From: Alopecurus myosuroides
Taxonomy: Eukaryota > Streptophyta > Magnoliopsida > Poales > Poaceae
DNA: 64,000 nt
NCBI GenBank assembly: GCA_028641055.1
Contig: CM054062.1
Coordinates: 276,603,710 to 276,667,709, forward strand
Reading direction: 5' to 3'
Below the pieces are notes generated by a model that was not told where the DNA came from, did no database searches, and saw only the letters and a list, made by a program, of their open reading frames with translations. Below, in pieces: positions 57,042-64,000 of this stretch; the first letter of the stretch is position 1; each line of letters begins with the position of its first letter. Position numbers and translations under genes: made by a program.

Positions 57042-58700
57042 TGTTGGGAAGCATAGTGATGGGGTTCGTAGCATAGACAACAATTTTTTTCCTACGAGAT
57101 GCAAACAAAAACCGAGATCCACTCTACAAAACCAATCTAGGAGATGCTAGCAACAATAGGGGGAGTGCTAGGTCTGGTCTACGTACCCTTGAAGAACGAA
57201 TGCATTGAACGTGCTATTTCAACGCAACTTAGTGTAGTCGTACGAAGTCGATGACATCCTTCTTGTGATCCATCCGATCATCCCCACAATGAATGGTGCC
57301 TCCTTCTTGATCCATAACGAGCAATGGAGAGGTAGATGGGATCTATTCCAGCAACACGATCGATGGTGTGGTGGTGGAGATGTGTGGTGGTGGAGATATG
57401 GTGGAATTCCGGTAGGGCTTTGCCAAGCAGCTGCGGAAGAGAGGAGGGAGGAGCAACACTGGGGGAGGCTAGGGTTTCTTGTGGGGAGACTTAGGGTGCC
57501 TCTCCTATCTTTATATAGGAGGGAAGGAGAGGGAGTGTGGCCAAGGGAGCCTCTAGGGCTGGCGGCCAAAAGGGGCTTGGAGGGAAAACTTGCCCCCCCA
57601 AGTTTCCCGTGGGGTTTCCTTGGCCCCCACTTCTTTTAGGCGCATGAGACTTTGGGGCTGGGTCCGACCAACCCACCAAGGTATTCTTTATACCCTCGAG
57701 CCCATGTGGCCCTCTCAATTCATGGGGCCCACTGGCGGGACCACCGGAACCATTTAGAACATTCTCGGTACTCAGCCCCAAAAATCCCGAACTTTTCCGA
57801 AACCGTGAAAACAACTTTCCATATATGAAACCTTATCTCTAGAACATTCCGGAGCTCCTCGTGATATCTCGGATCACATCTAAGACTCCAAGCAAAGTTC
57901 TTATCACCATCAAAATATCCCGGTTCTACCTTAGTGTTACCGTACGTTAAGTGTGTGACCCTATGGGTTCCGGAATATGCAGACATGATCGAGAATCCTC
58001 TCCGATCAATAATCATCAGCGAGACGTAGATTTCCATGATGAATCCTACATATTCAATATGATCTTTATTGGATGAACCACTATGCCATAAACGATATTC
58101 TGTTTCCTTTATCTCACGATATTTTACTTACCCGAGATTCGATCGCCCGTATCTCCACATCTAGTTCCATCTCGTCCGCGGTAAGTATTCTTTACTCATT
58201 CCATAAGACACCATTTTATGTGACTAACTCCTTAATCCTGTTCTGTCAAGCATGACCGAATTTGTGTCACCGAGTGGGCCCATATATCTCTCCGTCACAT
58301 GGAGGGACAAATCTCAATCTTGATACATGCAACTCTGGATCGTACTTTCCGAGATACATGGAAGACACCTTTATGATCACCCAGTTACAGAGAGACGTTT
58401 GATGCCCCCAATGCATTCTTACGATACCCGAGAATAAAATTATCTCATGGTCTAAGAATCAAAATACTTGACAATAATAGACATCACAATTTAAACTACG
58501 TGGCACGATAAATTCCTATGTTTAGGTTGGTTCTGTCAACCACGTCATTCTTCAATGACATGGCCTCATTATTAATTGACTACTCATGTCCATGGTTAGG
58601 AAACCGTAACCATCTATTAATCAACGAGCTAGTCTAGTAGAGGCTCAATAGGGACACTTGATTGTAGGTTCATAGGAAAGGTCTAATTTGCAAGTGACCA
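57042..58700 (-). repeat. BARE/Angela-type Copia LTR, minus orientation, truncated
   Basis: Read on the plus strand it begins TGTTGGGAA and contains words typical of the reverse complement of the BARE/Angela/WIS LTR: CCGAGATTCGATCG, TTTATGATCACCCAGTTA, GGTTAGGAAACCGTAACCATC, CAACGAGCTAGTC and AGTAGAGGCTCAATAGGGACA. A TATA box (CCTATATAAAG on the minus strand) lies near 57510-57520. The far end (expected CCAACA) is missing. No internal region adjoins it, so it is a solo or truncated LTR. Confidence 0.72.
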
Positions 58701-58900
58701 AAATGAACTCTCTCTATCCAAGAGATGGGGTTTCATCCAATCGGACTTTAACAAGTTTGTTGGATCCTATGATCATGTTGGTTCCTGGCCCGTGAGTGGC
58801 ATTGGGGGTGAGTGCCTTGGTATGATCTTTTGTCTTCTCCTATGCATATGTCTTTCTTGCTCGTATGCATATGTATTGTAAGTGTCAATCTATCATATAG
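58701..58900. other. Unassigned spacer
   Basis: Joins the LTR remnant to the next element. The segment before 58901 ends in an acceptor-like TCATATAG. Confidence 0.35.
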
Positions 58901-59460
58901 GCGCTTCAAGCATTGGAATGCTTCAAGGCCCAACATGGGGGGAAAGGCATTTACCTTGACCCATTGTTGGAAGGAGATCAAGGACTGTGCCAAGTGGAAG
59001 AAAATTGTTGCCCAACTCCGAAAGGGTGGGGCTGATCAAACAGTGGTCGACCTTGATCCCTCAAATGACAAGAGGACAAGGGGGAACAAGACCACCAAGA
59101 TGGAGTTGAAGCGCGATTCTTCAACGATTGCTTTGCGGGAGACCTTGAAAGTGTTCATCACCCAAAAGGACAAGAACACCTTGAAGAAGGATGAGAGGGA
59201 CAAAGAAAATCACATGGGAGGAGATGGATAATAACTACCCCGAACTCCAAAAGAAGAATCTCAAGATCGATAAGATCAATGCCCGTCTAGGGCCACAGAA
59301 CTGGAGCTCGTGCTACAAGATCAAGAGGCCACGATCATGACGACCGACTTGAGAATCTTGACCCCAAAGAAGAGGGTATGGGTAAAAAAGAAGCAAAAGT
59401 ACTACATGGATCGCGATGCTTGTCATCTTGATTGTGTGTTGTGTATGAACAATGGCCAAG
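58901..59460 (+). pseudogene. Harbinger-associated / NAM-associated-domain-like protein fragment
   Basis: After an acceptor at 58900 the plus strand reads ALQALECFKAQHGGKAFTL and THCWKEIKDCAKWKKIVAQL, the Myb/SANT-like trailing part and lysine-rich linker typical of the ORF1 protein of PIF/Harbinger elements and of related NAM-associated C-terminal-domain proteins of grasses. The frame continues lysine-rich to about 59230, where stops and a frameshift appear. A later frame continues to about 59460. The N-terminal half is missing. It is not functional as it stands. Confidence 0.5.
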
Positions 59461-59795
59461 GAAAATGAGGCCTTGCACATCACACCACTTTTTGGGTACT
59501 AAGTTCTATGCCGACACGCCATTTTATTCTACTCGTACTATGAAACATTACAATCATTTGCAATTAATGTTCTATGATTTATTTATCATTTATTTGCTAG
59601 TTATTTTGATGCAATTTGGGGAATGGTCAGCGAATTAGAAAACCCTGGCATGTTCGGGCCAAATGGTTGCCCCCGTTGGGTTCACTTGTCTTCGAAGGCT
59701 GGACAGGGGCCGGATGACTGCCCGTTTGGCGACCCAAATGGACAAAACTGATACACATGCGGACACCAAATGGGTCGGCGCGTTGAAGATTCTCT
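59461..59795. mobile_element. Terminal part of a Harbinger-like element
   Basis: The end GACACCAAATGGGTCGGCGCGTTGAAGATTCTCTAA resembles, reversed, the TAGAG(C)ATCTTCAACGCGCC terminus of GC-rich DNA elements in wheat. It follows the NAM-associated fragment directly and so is probably the same element. Confidence 0.4.
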
Positions 59796-60290
59796 AATAC
59801 TATATATACTTTCACAATCCATACAATTTGATATATATTACTACATTCATATCAAAATATAAAATATTTTAGCGTTTTCTATATTACACGTATCTAGACG
59901 CGTTTTAGTTTGTAGATCCACGTGCATCTTACACTAAAACACATATGATAGGTGAAGTTCAGAAAACATTAAAACATGTTACATTCTGATAGAAAGGAAG
60001 AGTGTTCGAAGTCGTGCATCAAGGACCAACAAAATAATTAGGGCGTCTTATATTTTCGGACAGATAGCGTATGCAGTAGACAATTAATGTGTCCTTTTTA
60101 CGAACAAATTGTCTATTGCTTATTGCTTATTTCATGAAATGCACAACATATAATTGATGTGTGCTTCCTCCGTTCCAAATTACAAGATCTTTCGGATATT
60201 TCAATATCACACTAAAAATATGTTTATATAAGTACGATCTGAGAAAAAAATAGTCCCTCCGATTTCAAAAAAAGTGTCGCCACTAGAGTA
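59796..60290. mobile_element. Degraded Stowaway/Mariner-like MITEs
   Basis: TCTTATATTTTCGGACAGATAGCGTA near 60045-60070 is a worn Stowaway right end. CCTCCGTTCCAAATTACAAG at about 60167 and AGTCCCTCCGATTTC at about 60253 look like the ends of a second element. Neither has clean termini. Confidence 0.4.
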
Positions 60291-60599
60291 GAACATTAAT
60301 TATATAGTTCAAAATGGACAAAGTACTTTTTAGTGTGTAATTAGTGTGTACTTAATTGTTCATGGAAGAAATTGAACGGAAGAAGAGCTCATTAACATGC
60401 CCAGTATGTAGCCATATCTAAAGAAACGGGGGCGGATCCTCTGACGTAGGTATTCCCTGGCCTTTCGATCACTGACATGTGGTTCCCATGTATGATAGCC
60501 TCACCTGTCAGGTTCTCATAGGTAGAGTTGAGCACGTCAGCCCCTGCACCTGTAGCACTGACGCGACGTGTTGTGCTCTAATAAGACGCTAAAGCCCGG

Positions 60600-60918
60600 A
60601 TTTGCATTTAGAGGGGCGCGCCTAAATTACAAAGGCACACACACTCCCAGCCTTTCCCCTCCCGCGGCGCAGAAGAGAGAAAGCCCCGCTAGGTCTGCCT
60701 CGCCGGAGAGCCCCGCAGCGGATCCGGCAGTCCCAGACGTGGATCCGTCCCCGCCCGTCCGCCCGCGACCTCTTCCACGCCGCCCGTCCGACCGTGTCGT
60801 CTCCTTCCGTGCCCCTCTCCTGCCCGTCCGGCCGATCCCCCGCCGGAACTCCCTCCTGCACGGCTGCATCGCCTCCCCTCCGGCCTGATCCACTGCTCTA
60901 TCCATGTCTCCCTCAAAG
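60600..60918 (+). other. GC-rich first-exon-like region, plus strand
   Basis: GC-rich, CpG-rich sequence with CTCCC/CCGCC content typical of a grass 5' leader, ending CCATGTCTCCCTCAAAG|GTATGAG. An ATG (60904) lies 15 nt before a good donor, so this could be a first exon with a very short coding start (MSPSK). No downstream exon could be tied to it, so the product is unknown. Confidence 0.35.
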
Positions 60919-63439
60919 GTATGAGATTCTTTCTCTGATTCAGGATTTCTCCTATGCTGCTGCTGCTTCCTTCTGGCTTTGCTTGCTGCGGCTGCTCCTG
61001 TGAGTGAATAATTACTTCACCGCACCCTCAAGCTCCTGGTTTTTTTTTCCTCGAATGTGACTGTGTCTGTATCCAACTAGTTTTGCATGTATCATACCTG
61101 TCCAACATGGGCTCCAAGTTAGGGTTGAACTTGCAGTTTCTGTTCAAGCTTATCAAGGAATTTGGCGCTTGTTTCCAAAAATTATTTGGTCTCAAAACCC
61201 TACAAATATCAAGCAACAATAAACAATTGTGTGTCCAGTTCATGCATTGGTAACAGTCGAAACTGCACTTTTGACTTTCCACGTTGTCTTACTCTGAAAC
61301 AATCTGCTTCCTAACTCTGTTTTTACTTGCTGCTGACCTGAACCTACCTGATGATGGAAAGCTCCAGCAGTTCAATTCCAAACCTCAACATAACAGAGGC
61401 TATTTTTGGGAAAATACCATCTGCTTTCCCCACAATTGCGACAAATGTGTTGTAATTGTAATTTACATTCGATCTTTCTGCTCTAGAGCTACAACAGCAG
61501 GCAAATAAAACCGGCACAGACTGTGATTACATACACTGGGCGTAGAAGGCTTGTTGCAGGCCTGCAGTCCCCTAAATAAGAAGCAGTCTACGTTTATTTT
61601 GCCCGACAACCGTGTCCAGCTACCAGATCTGTCATCTCCTGCTCTATCTGTGTGTACATCTTGAACAAAGGGATCATTGGTTGGATCAATGGAATGCATA
61701 TCAGTTAACGATCTTAATGATGCGAAATAGCACATCATTATTCCACGATATCTGTTGTCCACAGCTTCTTCCACTTGGATATTTCATTCTTGTTGTGGAG
61801 TTTTCTTATTCCACTATAGAATTCATCGCCTTCCTTGCCTTCTTCCATGTGGTCCTTCTGGTTGACCAGAGACTGCCTCCATCTTGAGCCAGGTGTGTAT
61901 TGATTGAACTCCAGCACAACATTGTCTACAGTGCATTGAGACACACGAGTTTGGTTGTTAGAGAGACAAACTTTAGGTAATAGAGTAAGGTAAATGTACC
62001 ATGCATGAATGTAAACTTTATGGAAAGGTAATAGCACACACACATTGAGGCACACCATTTTTCTCATCTGGATTTGTTTTGTTTGAACTGAACTGCTACA
62101 AAATGTCTGCTCTGCCATCTTTGTTACAAATGCTATTGTCCTACACACATATACCGAATTTTATGTGCCTCGGGACAGAATATCAACGCCTTCTCTGCTC
62201 TTCTATGCCTCTAAAGGCTACATTGATGTTCAGTGGCCACAATCACTACTATGAAAATGCAGGCAGTTTTCTCGGGAGCAGATTCCCATGTAAATGTTGA
62301 AGCTATCTGACTCATTTCAGTAAAGCATCCAGTCAATTACTTCTAGATAGACATCCTGGAAAAAAAAATCCACGTAGATAATTGGGGAAATCCATAGTTC
62401 TTGACCACGGCATCACCTTGTCAAAATTACGAACCAGCTCAGCGAACAAGTATCACATCAATATGTGATATGCAAAAGTAAGTACCAGATTATTTGAGCA
62501 ATCTCCTATAAATGGTCTCAATTTTTTTTTGATTTCAACTATACTACAGTTTTTGATTGCTGACTACCAAGCGCACTGACAGCACAGCGAAGACAAAGCA
62601 CGATGCCACGTAGTGCTTTAAAGAGGTTTTAGTATGTTCAACTGCATGTCGATGACAACATTACATATTCCAAATAAAAAAGATGAAAACATTACATGTT
62701 CCAAATAAAAAGATGACAACATTACATAATTTGATGATCTTATTTAGGATAGAATAGACACAATAATGCCTCCATCACTGCCTGATACTTCGGGATCTGC
62801 TATTTATTCAGATGTTGGACTATATCATTGAACTGTTAGACAGACAAATAAACAGTTTAATGAGCTAGAAATGATTAGGGTGTGCTAAAAGATTTCAACT
62901 GGAATTAGGATGTACTGCAGGTACGAATTAAGTACATGAAAGATGATAAAATATATAATTATTTTGAAGCAGCAAACATCCAAAGCATAAGAATGTCCTG
63001 AAAAGTATCACGAAGTGGACATGTTTGGGAGCTTAAAAGCCTGTAAGCAACCAACATGAGCACATAAGGGAGAAATTAACACTAGTTTACTGAAAATTTA
63101 TGGCATGCATTATTCTTTCTTGCCAGGCTAGTTGATGTTTCAAACGTATAACCATTCTTCAATTGATCGAATCCAGCTGCTTTGCCACTTGCTGCAAAAG
63201 TCGAGATCATACTTCTGATTATACGAATGGAATAAATACTATTATATGAATGCTATAAATTCTATGGTTATTGGAAAATCCTTGTATGTTCAATCGTTCC
63301 ACATATATGCACCAACTACCACACAACAATACCTCCAGACCTAGGGAACACAAGACACAGTCCATACGAATCCACCAGAAATCAAAACGGGTTGCACATG
63401 GCAATTAAAGGACGGGAAGGGAGAGAAAGAAATATCACA
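60919..63439. other. Unresolved genic-looking region
   Basis: No product recognised. On the minus strand 62148-61738 is open, with an exon-like stretch after an acceptor-like TGTAG near 61922 (EFNQYTPGSRWRQSLV and EISKWKKLWTTDIVE). 61774-61463 continues in another frame. These could be a degraded exon pair. The rest is AT-rich and closed. Confidence 0.3.
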
Positions 63440-63990
63440 GGTGCACCTTAGATTGATCTTGGAACTTGCAGCATGCTTCAACGCAGGTGGAGTTGAAGGA
63501 GCGTTCACACGCTCAGAAGAGATGCGCCGTCATGTCAATGAGAGAGTCCGGTAAGAAACGTCTCCTCCCCTCGACCCAACAAGGGAAAAGGTGGCAGAAG
63601 GGGAGAGGTGGACGACATCGATTCCGTAGCTCTCGACCTGCCGCTGCCACCGCTTCCGTCAGAGCAGCGGTGACCTTAACTCTTCCTGTCGATGGCGAAT
63701 GGTGCCAGCTCAAAGGGGCGGGTGGTGCAGGCTGCAGCAAGCGCAAAGGATGATGGGAATGGCACCGCACATGGCCGACTCGGCGACCCACGCTCCTGAT
63801 GTGCCGAGAACGACGGCGAAAACTCCGCCCCTATGCGCCGTGGGCGGCAGACTGCCGGACAGACAACGCGAGAGGAGAACGGGGCGAAGGGACGGAGATC
63901 GCGAGAGAAGAGGATGCAGTGGCGGGCGTGACCACGCGAGGGGGATTTCTCCTAGGATTTCTACCATTGTTTTATACCACAAGCAGTAAC
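63440..63990 (-). other. GC-rich first-exon-like region, minus strand
   Basis: GC-rich minus-strand sequence ending GATCAATCTAAG|GTGCACC at about 63446, like a first exon with a splice donor. Open frames exist in more than one phase and no family is recognised. If real, this transcript would run left, towards the plus-strand candidate at 60600. Confidence 0.3.
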
Positions 63991-64000
63991 AAATCTACGT

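Noticed and set aside
60604..60888. Proline-rich plus-strand frame in the GC-rich stretch
   Set aside because: Low-complexity translation of a CpG-rich 5' leader; no domain and a better reading is untranslated first exon.
62160..62300. Plus-strand SGHNHYYENAG resembling a metallophosphatase GH.H motif
   Set aside because: A single short motif with no other conserved blocks of the family nearby; probably chance.
1..64000. CRISPR arrays, operons, prokaryotic ribosome-binding sites, rRNA genes
   Set aside because: Nothing in the window has these structures; spliced genes and plant retrotransposons show nuclear plant DNA.

Overview
The window reads as nuclear DNA of a Triticeae grass (the wheat, Aegilops and barley group). 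The basis is: (i) LTR ends, primer-binding sites and polypurine tracts of the Gypsy and Copia families that fill those genomes; (ii) Stowaway-type MITEs with CTCCCTCC termini and TA target duplications; and (iii) two intron-containing genes whose proteins read as grass orthologues. There is no prokaryotic organisation. Family names are given from memory of these sequences; no database was searched.

Layout. 1-9079: a decayed non-autonomous Gypsy element on the minus strand (right LTR complete, left LTR cut by the window edge) with gag-protease and a second ORF but no reverse transcriptase or integrase. 9080-10600: unassigned GC-rich sequence. 10601-19818: a decayed Copia element on the minus strand; its integrase is cut short by a Gypsy LTR fragment, and its right LTR contains a 1.5-kb LTR from another Copia-type element, which carries a GC-rich 157-bp tandem array. 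19861-28558: a young tandem duplication of a 4.35-kb unit holding part of an unidentified intron-containing gene. 30565-32478: a two-exon gene for red chlorophyll catabolite reductase. 32624-37590: MITEs, tandem repeats and a MATH-BTB pseudogene split by a poly(A)-tailed retroposon. 38479-41332: a six-exon gene for an SP1/SPL2-type membrane RING ubiquitin ligase. 42210-55557: a Tat-lineage Gypsy element on the minus strand with an antisense coiled-coil ORF; it lacks its 3' LTR, and its 5' LTR is split by a 4.3-kb solo LTR with a perfect 5-bp target duplication. 55558-60290: Gypsy and BARE/Angela-type LTR remnants, a Harbinger-like fragment and MITEs. 60600-64000: two GC-rich first-exon-like stretches facing each other, with no identifiable product.

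The two intact-looking genes (RCCR and the RING ligase) lie on the same strand in a gene island of about 11 kb between retrotransposon nests. RCCR acts in chlorophyll breakdown. The RING ligase family acts on organelle envelopes, including chloroplast protein import. Nothing in the sequence shows that they are co-regulated.

I found no convincing undescribed multi-gene system. The most notable structures are the young tandem duplication that separates one gene copy from its upstream region, the retroposon inside the MATH-BTB pseudogene, the GC-AG intron beside a G-rich tract in the RING ligase gene, the LTR U3 tandem array, and the tRNA-like unit inside the solo LTR.
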